A DNA stretch of 64,000 bases from Pseudidiomarina sediminum DSM 21906 (GTDB lineage Bacteria; Pseudomonadota; Gammaproteobacteria; Enterobacterales; Alteromonadaceae), in assembly GCF_000423165.1 (NCBI RefSeq), contig NZ_AUHL01000005.1:62001-126000 (forward strand). The letters are read 5' to 3'. Below, piece after piece: positions 9,105-18,428 of the stretch (positions within the stretch are counted from its first letter, which is position 1; every line of letters starts with the position of its first letter). The notes beneath the pieces are model-generated. The model was not told where the DNA came from and made no database searches. It saw nothing but the letters and a program-made list of their open reading frames with translations. The translations under genes and the position numbers were made by a program.

Positions 9105-10349
9105 TTAGGTCAGGCTGTAAAAGAAGCCTGCAATCGCCGCGCTCATCATGTTCGCTAAGGTTGCGGCCAACAAGGCTCGCATCCCTAAACGCGCGATATC
9201 GTGGCGACGGCTTGGCGCCATACCACCTAAGCCACCGAGCAAAATTGCAATCGATGAGAAGTTGGCAAAGCCACACAACACAAAGGTAATGATGACTTGG
9301 CTGTGCATGCTCAATTGGTCTTTGTAGTTGACGAAATCTAAGTAAGCAACGAACTCATTAATCACCAGTTTTTGGCCAATGAAACTACCCGCCAGTTGCG
9401 CTTCGTCCCAGCTCACACCCAGTACGTAGGCAATCGGCTGGAACACATAACCGAACAACTGCTGTAACGACAGGTCAGGATAGCCAAACCAGCCACCCAC
9501 CCAGCCGAAAATACCATTGACCAACGCAATCAACGCGACAAAGGCAATCAACATGGCACCGACATTAATCGCCAGTTGCACACCACTTGACGCACCAGCG
9601 GCCGCAGCATCAATGACATTCACTGAGCGGTCTTCCACCTGCACATCACCGGCTTTCTGTGAGCTGCTTTCTTCGATAATGTTATCAATATCTTCACGCG
9701 GTTTGTCGAGCTCAGGCATGATAATTTTTGCCATCAACAAACCTGCTGGGGCCGCCATAAAGCTCGCTGCAATCAGGTATTTCAGCTCAACACCTACGCC
9801 TGCATAACCGGCCAAAACAGAGCCGGACACCGAACACATACCACCGACCATAACGGCGAACAATTCTGAACGCGTCATACTGGCAATAAAGGGGCGCACC
9901 ATCATCGGTGCCTCAGTCTGTCCGACGAAAATATTGGCCGCAGCTGACATCGATTCCGGACGGCTACTGCCGATAATTTTCTGCAAGCCACCGCCAAGGA
10001 TGCGGATCACCCACTTCATAATGCCAAGGTAATACAGCACCGAAATTAAGGACGAGAAAAAGACGATGACACTGAGCACTTGTATGGCAAAGATGAAGCC
10101 ATGCTCTTTCGACACCAAGTTACCGAACATAAACTCGATACCGGCATTGGTGAACGAGATAACTGTCGCCACCCCATTCGCAACGGAGTACAGCACATCT
10201 TGCCCAAAAGGCACATAGAGCACGAAGGCGCCTAATAACAGCTGAATGGCAAATGCACCACCGACGGTGCGCCAATTAATGCTCTTACGATTGGTCGAAA
10301 ACAAGATGGCAATAGCGAATAAAATGGCAATGCCGAGGAAACTATTCAT
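9105..10349 (-). CDS. nupC: concentrative nucleoside transporter (NupC/CNT family)
   Basis: Inner-membrane cation-coupled nucleoside uptake protein, 414 residues with 8-10 hydrophobic segments. Family signatures seen are the N-terminal [22 protein letters not shown] followed by [22 protein letters not shown], the [13 protein letters not shown] substrate-site helix, [12 protein letters not shown] and NEFVAYLDF, then the C-terminal [18 protein letters not shown]. It lies 22 bases downstream of uridine kinase, and the pair forms a nucleoside uptake and salvage operon: the kinase traps imported uridine and cytidine. A terminator lies beyond the stop. Confidence 0.94.
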   Translation of the reverse strand: MNSFLGIAILFAIAILFSTNRKSINWRTVGGAFAIQLLLGAFVLYVPFGQDVLYSVANGVATVISFTNAGIEFMFGNLVSKEHGFIFAIQVLSVIVFFSSLISVLYYLGIMKWVIRILGGGLQKIIGSSRPESMSAAANIFVGQTEAPMMVRPFIASMTRSELFAVMVGGMCSVSGSVLAGYAGVGVELKYLIAASFMAAPAGLLMAKIIMPELDKPREDIDNIIEESSSQKAGDVQVEDRSVNVIDAAAAGASSGVQLAINVGAMLIAFVALIALVNGIFGWVGGWFGYPDLSLQQLFGYVFQPIAYVLGVSWDEAQLAGSFIGQKLVINEFVAYLDFVNYKDQLSMHSQVIITFVLCGFANFSSIAILLGGLGGMAPSRRHDIARLGMRALLAATLANMMSAAIAGFFYSLT

Positions 10350-10371
10350 ATAAAGACCGTTTTAGTTAGTG

Positions 10372-11010
10372 TTATTCAGCGAGGAGCTGCCGAATTTTTG
10401 ATTTTATCAGGTCGATGGCGATCTCATTTTGACCACCGCGGGTCACCACCAAGTCAGCAAACTGCTTGGATGGCAAAATAAACTCAAAAAACGCGGGGCG
10501 TACTGTCTCTTCGTACTGCTCGGCAACGGACTGCACCGTACGACCGCGTTCTTCCACATCACGAATCATCCGACGCAACAAACAAACATCTAGCGGGGTG
10601 TCCATAAAGACGGAGATATCAAACAACTTGCGCAGATGGGGATCATTGAGGAGCAAAATACCTTCGACCATGATGACTTTGCCAGGTTGGACTTTGATGG
10701 TCTCAGGAATACGAGTGTGCGTTTTATAGCTGTACTGTGGCATTTCAATGGTGTGCCCATTGCTTAAAGCCGCGAGGTGTTCCACCAAGAGTTCATGTTC
10801 AAACGCAGAAGGATGGTCATAATTGGTTAACTGCCGCTGCTCAAAGGTCAAATGACTTTGGTCGCGGTAGTACGCATCTTCGTTCAAAATGGCGATACCC
10901 GTCCCACCGATTTCGGCGACGAGTTCTTGATAAACGGTAGATGCAAATAAGCTTTTACCCGAGGCTGAAGCGCCAGCGATCGCTATAATCGTTGTTTTTC
11001 CCACACTCAC
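10372..11010 (-). CDS. udk: uridine kinase
   Basis: Phosphorylates uridine and cytidine to UMP and CMP in pyrimidine salvage; cytoplasmic, 212 residues as in E. coli. The P-loop GASASGKS is near the N-terminus, [12 protein letters not shown] carries the catalytic Asp and Tyr region, [13 protein letters not shown] is the nucleoside-site signature, and [12 protein letters not shown] is the lid. First gene of the leftward udk-nupC operon. Its upstream region faces the M16 peptidase gene, so 11011-11183 holds divergent promoters. Confidence 0.95.
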   Translation of the reverse strand: MSVGKTTIIAIAGASASGKSLFASTVYQELVAEIGGTGIAILNEDAYYRDQSHLTFEQRQLTNYDHPSAFEHELLVEHLAALSNGHTIEMPQYSYKTHTRIPETIKVQPGKVIMVEGILLLNDPHLRKLFDISVFMDTPLDVCLLRRMIRDVEERGRTVQSVAEQYEETVRPAFFEFILPSKQFADLVVTRGGQNEIAIDLIKSKIRQLLAE

Positions 11011-11183
11011 TATTCTTTTTTTTGCCCGACAACAAAGCGCAATTATCCTTGATTAAGCGCCTAATTGGAAGCATTGTTAACGATTGACCAATCTTGTTAC
11101 ACTTTTCTAATCATTACACGATTACAACATCTCCCTGCTGCTTTATCATCGGGGAGCTAAATCCACAACAATGGAAAAGAAAA

Positions 11184-13970
11184 ATGCGATTCTCTAAAAC
11201 CTTTACTGCGATGGCAGTAGCCACCGTGCTACTTGGCGGATGCCAAGCCACCGCACAGCAAAACAGCGCCAACAATGCAGCTGTCGTGCAACAACAAAAC
11301 CTCCCTGATGTCGCAATCAGCTATGAAAGCTTTACCCTCGACAACGGTTTGACCGTAGTGGTCCATGAAGACCGTAAAGCTCCAATCGTTGCTGTAAACG
11401 TTTGGTATGGTGTGGGTTCAAAAGACGAGCGCCCAGGTATCACCGGTTTCGCCCACTTGTTTGAACACTTGATGTTCAACGGTACAGAAAACTACGATGA
11501 CGAGTATTTCGGTCCGTTCGAGCGCGCTGGTGCAACCGACATGAACGGTACCACCAACAGTGACCGTACCAACTACTTCCAAAACGTGCCTACCCCTGCG
11601 CTTGATATGGCGCTCTGGATGGAATCCGATCGTATGGGTCACCTGTTAGGTGCTGTGACCCAAGACAAACTTGATGAACAGCGTGGCGTCGTTCAAAACG
11701 AAAAACGCCAAGGCGAAGCACAGCCGTACGGCCGAGTGTTCGGCTTCCTTGCTGAGCAAACCTTTCCGCAAGGTCACCCATACTCGTGGACCACTATCGG
11801 TTCACTCGAAGATTTGAATGCTGCGTCATTAGAAGACGTGCATCAGTGGTTCAACGACTATTACGGCGCGGCGAACGCTGTTGTTGTGCTTGCGGGTGAC
11901 ATCGACGTTGCTACTGCGAAAGAAAAAATGCAGCACTACTTCGGCCACATTGCCCCAGGCAAACCATTGAAGAAACTACAAAGCTGGGTTGCTAAAAGTG
12001 AAGGCACCAAGCGTGCCACTATGGAAGACAACGTGCCTGCGTCACGTATCTACAAGTTATGGAACACCGCTGAAATGGGCACTGCCGACTCAGAATACCT
12101 GAGCATGTTAGTGGACATTCTTGCCAGTGGTAAGAACTCGCGCTTGTATCAGCGTTTAGTTTACGATGAGCAGATTGCCAGCATGGTTTCAGGCTTCCAG
12201 TACGAGCGCGTGCTCGCGGGGCAATTCTTTGTGATTGCTGACGCCAAACCAGGCGTGGACATGCGTCGCATCGAAGCCATCATTGATGAAGAATTAGCAA
12301 AAATCATCGCCGAAGGCCCGACTGCTGAAGAAGTAGCACGGACCAAATTCAGTACGATCGCTGGCTTTGTCCGCGGTGCTGAGCGTATCGGTGGCTTCGG
12401 TGGTAAATCAGATATCCTTGCCGCAGGTCAGGTGTACCACAACAACCCTGGCTTCTACGAGCAATCGATGGAAACCTTAAAAGCAGCAACACCGGCAGAT
12501 ATTCAGAATGCTGCGAAGCGCTGGTTAACCGATGGTGCCTTCGTATTAGATGTGGTTCCACAGCCAAATTACGCAGCAGCTGAAGCACAAGCAGACCGTT
12601 CAGCCTTGCCTGAAGTGGGCGAGTTGCCACAACTCGATTTACCTGAAGTCAACACCTTCACTCTTTCCAACGGCTTAGAAGTTGCGCTAGCCGAGCGTCA
12701 TGACGTACCTACAGTACAAATGCGCTTAGTTATCGATAGCGGTTATGCTGCTGATTTCGGTGGCAAAGTCGGTACGGCAAGCTACACCATGAGCATGCTT
12801 CGTGAAGGCACCACCTCACGTGACAGCTTGAGTTTGAGCAAAGAGTTGGAAACCTTGGGTACCAACCTTTCTGCAGGTGCTAGCCTCGATAGCTCAAGCA
12901 TCAGCATGGATACGTTGGTCACCAACTTGGCACCAAGCTTGGAAATCATGGCTGACGTATTGATGAACCCAGCGTTCTCAGACGAAGAGATTAAACGCAA
13001 GCGTGGCTTATGGTTAGAGAACATCAAAAAAGAAAAAGCACAGCCGACGGCGCAAGCATACCGGGTGCTGCCACAGCTTATCTTTGGCGATAACCACGCC
13101 TACAGCGTACCTTTCACAGGTTCAGGTACTGAAGCGTCGATTCAATCACTGACGCGTGCTGATTTGGTCAACCACGCAGAGACTTGGTTACGTCCAGATC
13201 TTTCTCGTTTGGTCATCGTTGGCGCAACCACTGAAGCTGAAATCAAGCCATTGCTTGAGCAGTATTTTGCCGATTGGCAAGCACCTGCAAGCGCAGCTCC
13301 AGAGAAGCAATTCAGTGCCGTAGCTCCGCAAACCGAAGCCCGTGTGTTCTTAATCGACCAGCCAGGAACGCCACAATCGACCATCATCGCAGGTCAATTG
13401 GCACCATCAGGTAACGTTGAAAACGCTGAAGTCATCGACGTGATGAACACCATTTTAGGTGGTAGCTTCACCAGTCGCTTGAACATGAACTTACGTGAAG
13501 ACAAAGGTTGGTCGTACGGTGCCCGTACCGGTTGGGTTGGTGCTGATGAAGCAGGCTTATTGCTCGCTTCAGCGCCAGTACAGACGGACAAGACCAAAGA
13601 GTCGATCGAAGAGATCTTAAAAGAACTGAACGGCTACCTTGGTGACAACCCTGCCAGCGCAGCGGAACTTGAAAAAGTGATCGCCAACAAAACCGCGAAG
13701 TTGCCAGGTGCCTATGAAACCAAAGGCGCGTTGCTACGCTCAATTGTCGATACCCTTGAGAAAGGCAAAGACATGGAGTGGTTAGAAGCCTACGGTCAAC
13801 GCGTTGAAGCCATCGAGCTCGACACAGTGCGTACTTCAGCAGACGATATCTTACGTCCTGACGCGCTCACTTGGGTCATCATCGGTGACTTAAGCCAAAT
13901 CGAAGAAGACGTACGTGCGCTGAACCTCGGTCCAGTGACCAAACTCGACAGTAACGGTAACCCGTTATAA
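11184..13970 (+). CDS. M16-family zinc metallopeptidase, lipoprotein
   Basis: Two-domain insulinase-like (pitrilysin, M16) peptidase of 928 residues, predicted to be a periplasm-facing lipoprotein. The signal peptide MRFSKTFTAMAVATVLLGGC has an LLGGC lipobox. The inverted zinc motif HLFEH is at about residues 90-94, with the third ligand expected in VVQNEKRQ some 75 residues later. Two M16 repeats follow: the N-terminal active half and a C-terminal half beginning near EVNTFTLSNGLEV that lacks HxxEH, as is normal. The frame is open 30 codons further upstream but the ATG at 11184 gives the signal peptide. Codon use is uniform, suggesting good expression. Substrate unknown; family members degrade peptides in the envelope. 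Confidence 0.92.
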   Translation: MRFSKTFTAMAVATVLLGGCQATAQQNSANNAAVVQQQNLPDVAISYESFTLDNGLTVVVHEDRKAPIVAVNVWYGVGSKDERPGITGFAHLFEHLMFNGTENYDDEYFGPFERAGATDMNGTTNSDRTNYFQNVPTPALDMALWMESDRMGHLLGAVTQDKLDEQRGVVQNEKRQGEAQPYGRVFGFLAEQTFPQGHPYSWTTIGSLEDLNAASLEDVHQWFNDYYGAANAVVVLAGDIDVATAKEKMQHYFGHIAPGKPLKKLQSWVAKSEGTKRATMEDNVPASRIYKLWNTAEMGTADSEYLSMLVDILASGKNSRLYQRLVYDEQIASMVSGFQYERVLAGQFFVIADAKPGVDMRRIEAIIDEELAKIIAEGPTAEEVARTKFSTIAGFVRGAERIGGFGGKSDILAAGQVYHNNPGFYEQSMETLKAATPADIQNAAKRWLTDGAFVLDVVPQPNYAAAEAQADRSALPEVGELPQLDLPEVNTFTLSNGLEVALAERHDVPTVQMRLVIDSGYAADFGGKVGTASYTMSMLREGTTSRDSLSLSKELETLGTNLSAGASLDSSSISMDTLVTNLAPSLEIMADVLMNPAFSDEEIKRKRGLWLENIKKEKAQPTAQAYRVLPQLIFGDNHAYSVPFTGSGTEASIQSLTRADLVNHAETWLRPDLSRLVIVGATTEAEIKPLLEQYFADWQAPASAAPEKQFSAVAPQTEARVFLIDQPGTPQSTIIAGQLAPSGNVENAEVIDVMNTILGGSFTSRLNMNLREDKGWSYGARTGWVGADEAGLLLASAPVQTDKTKESIEEILKELNGYLGDNPASAAELEKVIANKTAKLPGAYETKGALLRSIVDTLEKGKDMEWLEAYGQRVEAIELDTVRTSADDILRPDALTWVIIGDLSQIEEDVRALNLGPVTKLDSNGNPL

Positions 13971-13993
13971 TCGCGTGTTTTTCGTTTCAATCA

Positions 13994-14020
13994 AGCCGCT
14001 CATCGGAGCGGCTTTTTTTT
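13994..14020 (+). terminator. rho-independent terminator after the M16 peptidase
   Basis: Perfect 8-bp stem AGCCGCTC/GAGCGGCT with a 4-base loop and a nine-base T-run. Confidence 0.92.
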
Positions 14021-14113
14021 GTCCAAACGCGACAAAATAACGCCGATCATAGACAGTTATTTTTCAGAATGTGTATGATGCTCCTACCTCTCCCTTTAAA
14101 TCAGGAATGCACT

Positions 14114-14956
14114 ATGAGCAATGTGAAATTAGTGAATGCGGTACGTTGCTTCGACGGCGAACAACGACGTTATGAGCACCTCTCGGACACCCTAAACTGC
14201 ACGATGCAGTTCAGCCTTTACTTGCCGCCTAAAGCACTGCAAGGCAAGCATGTTCCAGCTGTGGTGTGGTTATCCGGGCTTACCTGTAGCGACGAAAACT
14301 TTAGCAGCAAAGCAGGCGCGCAACGCGTTGCAGCGCGACTTGGTATCGCACTTATCATTCCAGATACCAGTCCTCGCGGCGATGAAGTGGCAGATGACGA
14401 TGCCTATGACTTTGGCAAAGGCGCAGGTTTTTATGTCAATGCCACACAAGCTCCTTGGTCCCAGCACTACCAGATGTACGATTACATCACCAAAGAACTG
14501 CTTGACCTCTGTCACACGCACTTCCCTCTGAACGGCAAGCTAAGTATCAGCGGCCATTCGATGGGTGGTCATGGTGCATTGATCATGGCCTTAAAAGAAC
14601 ACGACCAGTTCCGCAGTGTCTCAGCTTTTGCTCCGATTGCGCATCCGAGTGCCTGCCCTTGGGGCCACAAAGCGTTCAGCGGCTATCTTGGCGATGATCG
14701 CGCGCAATGGCACGCTTACGATGCCGTCGAACTGATGCGGCAAGGACACAAATGTCCACCGTTATTAGTGGATCAAGGTAGTGCCGACAACTTCCTTGCC
14801 GAGCAACTCAATTTTTCAACCTTAAAAGAGACTGTTGAAGCTCGGCACTTCGCGGCGCAACTGCGTTTACAAGATGGCTACGATCACAGCTACTACTTTA
14901 TCGCGAGCTTTATCGAGGACCATCTTGAGTTCCATGCAACCTACTTAAACGATTAA
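14114..14956 (+). CDS. fghA: S-formylglutathione hydrolase
   Basis: Esterase D-type alpha/beta hydrolase that splits S-formylglutathione into formate and glutathione in formaldehyde detoxification; 280 residues. The nucleophile elbow GHSMGGHGAL has Ser at about 149, with the acid in VDQGSADNF and the base in GYDHSYYF. LSGLTCSDENF and SPRGDEVADDDAYDFG are family hallmarks. The ORF can be read from 14069, but the ATG at 14114 has an AGGA site seven bases away and gives the standard N-terminus. The usual partner, glutathione-dependent formaldehyde dehydrogenase (adhC), is not adjacent. Confidence 0.93.
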   Translation: MSNVKLVNAVRCFDGEQRRYEHLSDTLNCTMQFSLYLPPKALQGKHVPAVVWLSGLTCSDENFSSKAGAQRVAARLGIALIIPDTSPRGDEVADDDAYDFGKGAGFYVNATQAPWSQHYQMYDYITKELLDLCHTHFPLNGKLSISGHSMGGHGALIMALKEHDQFRSVSAFAPIAHPSACPWGHKAFSGYLGDDRAQWHAYDAVELMRQGHKCPPLLVDQGSADNFLAEQLNFSTLKETVEARHFAAQLRLQDGYDHSYYFIASFIEDHLEFHATYLND

Positions 14957-14973
14957 AAAAGCTGGTAAAAATA

Positions 14974-15039
14974 GTACTCCTTAGCTAGAGTCAATTAATC
15001 CCACATAAAAATTAGTGGTATTAACACGTTAAGGAGTAC
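14974..15039 (+). promoter_or_regulatory. long hairpin covering the ribosome site of the GGDEF-EAL gene
   Basis: Perfect 10-base inverted repeat: GTACTCCTTA at 14974-14983 and TAAGGAGTAC at 15030-15039, extendable by a G-U and a C-G pair. Inside it a second repeat TTAATCCCAC (14995-15004) / GTGGTATTAA (15015-15024) pairs at 9 of 10. The 3' arm contains the AGGAG Shine-Dalgarno of the gene starting at 15047. In mRNA this would hide the ribosome site; as DNA it could be an operator. Confidence 0.6.
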
Positions 15040-15046
15040 GTCACTT

Positions 15047-16564
15047 ATGTCACCTCGCCGCGCAGCGGCGCTTATTGCGTTAGCCTACTTTATTGTTGGA
15101 CTGCTTTGGATCCGCTTTTCTGATCAGCTATTGTTAGCAATCGCTGCGGACTCTGCATTGTTGACACAACTGCAAACCTATAAAGGCTGGGCGTTTATTC
15201 TGGTGACCGCGTCGTTACTCTTTTTCTTATCCAAACGCGCCCTCGAACGGCAACGTAATTTATCCGAGCGTGATCGCTTAACCGGTTTATTGAATCGCCA
15301 TATGTTCGAACAAGAGCTCGACGCCGAGCTTCGCTTTTGTCGGGACAGCAGCGCCCCTCTAACGCTTATCGTCTTTAATCTCGATGGGTTTAAGCAACTG
15401 AACACTAACGCTGGCACGGCGGTGGGCGATCGGTATCTGCAAAGCGTTGCCAACTTGCTACGCCATCATTATCAACAACGCGTACTACTGAGTCGTCTTG
15501 ATGGGGATGAGTTTGCGATTGCCCTACCCATGCTCACCTGGCCCAATGACGTGCTACCGCAGACCCAACACCTACAACAACTCCTGCGCACACTATCGAT
15601 TGCGGAGCTACCCGACTCAAGCCTCACCGCCTGTTTTGGTATTGCCCATTTTCCCTCGGATGCCAACGCTACCAGCACCCTCATTGAAGCGGCAATGACC
15701 GCTTTAGATGAAGCAAAAGCTCAGGGCGCAAACCGTTTACGTGTGTACAAAAGTGAGTATGGCGAACACGTTTCAAAACGCACCAAGCTATTGTTTGACC
15801 TAAAGGCTGCGCTGCATAATCAACGTCTTAGTGTGGTGTATCAACCGCAATTTCGACTGTCAGACCATCAACTCAGTGGGGTCGAAGTGTTGGCGCGCTG
15901 GCATCATCCTGAAGAAGGCATGATTCCGCCCGACGTGTTTATTCCGCTTGCTGAGCAACATGGACTTATTTGCGACATTACCGATTTTGTTATGCAAACC
16001 GCAATTGATGAGTTACTCGCAGCCGATCTTCTCTATACCCACTTCCCAAGGGTTTCGTTTAATGTCTCCGCAGAGGACTTTAATCATAGTCAGAGCACGC
16101 AGCGGTTTTTACACAATTTCGCAAAACTTCCAAGCCACTGGTCAGTGGTGGAATTAGAGCTAACCGAGACCTCGGCACTGTTAAATCTTGAAGGCGTTAA
16201 GAATGTCCTGAGCGTACTGCACCAGCGTGGTGTGCAAGTCTCGCTTGATGATTTCGGTACCGGTTACTCCTCCATCAATACGCTGCGTCTACTGCCGATC
16301 CAAGAAGTAAAGATCGATCAAAGCTTTATTCAAGACATCACACAAAGTGCACAAGATGCGCGGCTGGTAAAAACCATCTTAGCAATGGCGAAGGCGCTCA
16401 ATTTGCGTGTGGTTGCTGAAGGAGTGGAAACACCACAGCAAGCGCATTACCTTAAGCGCGCTGGCTGTGAAGAAGTTCAAGGCTATCTATACGCTCGGCC
16501 CATGCCGTTAAGCGCTTTAGTTACCTTTGTCAGCAATCTTACGTCGTCAAAGGCGCAGCGTTGA
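15047..16564 (+). CDS. membrane GGDEF-EAL protein (c-di-GMP turnover)
   Basis: 505 residues. Two N-terminal membrane helices (about 8-30 and 48-65) with a short periplasmic loop are followed by a GGDEF domain and an EAL domain. The GGDEF motif reads DGDEF (about residue 152), with the first Gly replaced; such variants can be active or not. The EAL domain has EVLARWHHPE at about 280, FNVSAEDF, ELTETS, DDFGTGYSS at about 401 and KIDQSFI, so most catalytic residues of a c-di-GMP phosphodiesterase are present. Phosphodiesterase is the likelier activity. Its ribosome site lies within a long inverted repeat. The 3' end overlaps the convergent PAS-GGDEF gene by 26 bases. Confidence 0.9.
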   Translation: MSPRRAAALIALAYFIVGLLWIRFSDQLLLAIAADSALLTQLQTYKGWAFILVTASLLFFLSKRALERQRNLSERDRLTGLLNRHMFEQELDAELRFCRDSSAPLTLIVFNLDGFKQLNTNAGTAVGDRYLQSVANLLRHHYQQRVLLSRLDGDEFAIALPMLTWPNDVLPQTQHLQQLLRTLSIAELPDSSLTACFGIAHFPSDANATSTLIEAAMTALDEAKAQGANRLRVYKSEYGEHVSKRTKLLFDLKAALHNQRLSVVYQPQFRLSDHQLSGVEVLARWHHPEEGMIPPDVFIPLAEQHGLICDITDFVMQTAIDELLAADLLYTHFPRVSFNVSAEDFNHSQSTQRFLHNFAKLPSHWSVVELELTETSALLNLEGVKNVLSVLHQRGVQVSLDDFGTGYSSINTLRLLPIQEVKIDQSFIQDITQSAQDARLVKTILAMAKALNLRVVAEGVETPQQAHYLKRAGCEEVQGYLYARPMPLSALVTFVSNLTSSKAQR

Positions 16565-17450
16565 TTTGATTTTTGCCGCCAAGCTTGCCAGCGTACATGG
16601 CCTCATCGGCGATTTGCAAAATACGCTCGACACTGTAATCACTATGCCACTGGCTGCAATAGCAGGTACCAATGGAGACTGATACCGGCCAGCCTTGTTG
16701 TTGACCGAGCTGCTGCACCGCGAGTTGAACCCGCTGCATAATATGTTGGATAGCACTTGAGGCAGCGTGCGGATGGATGCTAACAAACTCATCGCCACCG
16801 ATGCGGGCGATAAAATCTTGCTCACGGCAACTCTCACGAATCGCGCGTGCAAGCATTTGTAACGCCCGATCCCCTTCAGCATGACCGAGCTGATCATTGA
16901 CCCATTTGAAATCATCAATATCGATCAATGCCACACAAAATTGCTCGCCGTCTCGCTTTAACAACTCAAGCTGTTGCTCTAGCTTTGTATGAAAGGCACG
17001 GCGATTAGGTAAGCCCGTTAGGTAATCAGTATGTGCCTGACGGCGCTCAAGGGCCAGCTCGCGGCGAATCTGTGCTTCGAGTAATTTGGCTTGGGTCGCA
17101 TCACGAATAAACGCAATGGCATAGGCTTGTTGCTCAACCTTGACCAGGCTCAGCATAATATCGACATGAAAGCTCGAGCCGTCTTTGCGCACGCCTTTAA
17201 AATGTAAGCCTTGCCCCATCGGTCGCGCTTGCTGGTGCGCAAAAAACTGTTCGAGGTGCTGCGCATGCTTGTCACGGACTTCTTCGGGGAGTAATGCATC
17301 AAGCGTAAGTGCTTTGAGCTCAGCAGCAGCATACCCAAAGAGTTGACTCGCCAAACGATTACAGAGCACGATGCGACCCTGCCGATCAACCACTAGGGCC
17401 GCATCAGGGATCACTTCAATCAATTCACTGTAATCGTGCAGATTGGTCAT
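16539..17450 (-). CDS. PAS-GGDEF diguanylate cyclase
   Basis: Soluble 303-residue protein without membrane helices. An N-terminal PAS domain (about 8-120, with VVDRQGRIVLCNRLASQLFGYAA and FHVDIMLSL) and a PAC segment (YAIAFIRDATQAK) lead through a helix (QIRRELALERRQAH) into a GGDEF domain, DYLTGLPNRRAF to the end. The catalytic motif is an intact GGDEF (about residue 217). It should make c-di-GMP from two GTP in response to a PAS-bound ligand or redox state. The gene converges on the GGDEF-EAL gene, overlapping its 3' end by 26 bases, so a maker and a likely breaker of c-di-GMP lie tail to tail. Confidence 0.92.
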   Translation of the reverse strand: MTNLHDYSELIEVIPDAALVVDRQGRIVLCNRLASQLFGYAAAELKALTLDALLPEEVRDKHAQHLEQFFAHQQARPMGQGLHFKGVRKDGSSFHVDIMLSLVKVEQQAYAIAFIRDATQAKLLEAQIRRELALERRQAHTDYLTGLPNRRAFHTKLEQQLELLKRDGEQFCVALIDIDDFKWVNDQLGHAEGDRALQMLARAIRESCREQDFIARIGGDEFVSIHPHAASSAIQHIMQRVQLAVQQLGQQQGWPVSVSIGTCYCSQWHSDYSVERILQIADEAMYAGKLGGKNQINAAPLTT

Positions 17451-17549
17451 TGCGCGCTCGTGCCAGAAAAAAGGTTCTAAAGGCTACGAAAAAACGGCGC
17501 AATTGAACAGTGTAAAATTCACTTTTATTGATCAAATCGAGATCATTTT

Positions 17550-18089
17550 TTAGAACTTCACCGCGCTACCTGTTGGGATCATTAATCGCACCAACTCAGG
17601 CGTTCCCTCGCGCATGTGCAACTGATAAAGATCACCGTAGTCTTGTTCGGTGAGATCTTCAGTTTCACCACCTAGTGCACGCACCAATTGCGGCACGGTA
17701 TTGCTATGACCCACAATCAATACCGTCTGAGCGTTACGGCGTACTGTTTCTAACAACTGTTGTCCCTCACCAGCACGATAGTGTTCAGGTGCTATTTCAA
17801 GGATTTTCGCTAGCGGCGCTGCGGTGTCTTCAGTGCGTTGATACGGCGTGGTGTAGATGGCTTGTATGCCAGCTTTTGACAAGAGTTGAGCCAACATCTG
17901 CGCGCGCTGGCTGCCCTCCGCAGATAACGGTGGATTGGACACCTCAGGTGCTTTTTCAGCATGCCGGGTGATATAAATAACATAATCATTCGCCATCGCG
18001 TTTGCCTCATTGATGCCGGAAATCACAACGATCATTGTCGCTAAAATAAACATTCGTATTGTTTTTACCGGGTTTAAGTTGACAGGCAT
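17550..18089 (-). CDS. exported histidine phosphatase family protein
   Basis: 179-residue member of the histidine phosphatase superfamily (phosphoglycerate mutase/SixA-like). The catalytic RHG-type motif reads YITRHAEKAP (His about 40), with a second histidine in VLIVGHSNTVPQ (about 125); TTPYQRTEDTAAPLA provides another phosphate-pocket Arg. The N-terminus (IRMFILATMIVVISGINEANA) looks like a signal peptide or anchor, so it probably acts in the periplasm. Substrate unknown. It diverges from the small membrane protein gene at 18160. Confidence 0.85.
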   Translation of the reverse strand: MPVNLNPVKTIRMFILATMIVVISGINEANAMANDYVIYITRHAEKAPEVSNPPLSAEGSQRAQMLAQLLSKAGIQAIYTTPYQRTEDTAAPLAKILEIAPEHYRAGEGQQLLETVRRNAQTVLIVGHSNTVPQLVRALGGETEDLTEQDYGDLYQLHMREGTPELVRLMIPTGSAVKF

Positions 18090-18159
18090 CAGCCATCCTT
18101 TTATTTTTTAACGTTCTTATCACAACGTTAACGCGCTTTACTCACAAAGGAAACCTGAA

Positions 18160-18414
18160 ATGGAACAACATAACTATCGAAACGCAGAGCCAGTTAGTCT
18201 TGGCGATTGGATGCTCACATTATTCTTGACCTTTATTCCTCTGGTCAACTTGATTGCATTATTGGTCTGGTCATTTTCAAGTAGCACCGCACCGTCAAAA
18301 CAAAACTGGGCACGCGCAACATTGTTGTGGATGATTATTGGTATTGCGATTGTCTTTGTTATCACGCTTCTCGGTGTTGGTAGCGCAGTGATGTTGGGCT
18401 CGCAATACAATTAG
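18160..18414 (+). CDS. 84-residue two-helix membrane protein, unknown function
   Basis: Small integral membrane protein. A polar N-terminus ([17 protein letters not shown]) is followed by two hydrophobic segments, about residues 17-37 and 51-78, with a polar loop [13 protein letters not shown] between. It lies 14 bases before an ABC transporter operon and reads in the same direction, so it may be co-transcribed with it. No family recognised with confidence; many Gammaproteobacteria have similar short proteins with this layout. Confidence 0.65.
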   Translation: MEQHNYRNAEPVSLGDWMLTLFLTFIPLVNLIALLVWSFSSSTAPSKQNWARATLLWMIIGIAIVFVITLLGVGSAVMLGSQYN

Positions 18415-18428
18415 TTCGTGGCCTAACG

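Noticed and set aside
11094-11183. Upstream extension of the M16 peptidase
   Set aside because: It would bury the lipoprotein signal peptide; the ATG at 11184 puts the lipobox at the normal distance.
17529-17545. TGATC ... GATCA inverted repeat upstream of the PAS-GGDEF and phosphatase genes
   Set aside because: Looks FNR-like at first, but spacing is seven bases and only half of the TTGAT/ATCAA consensus matches.
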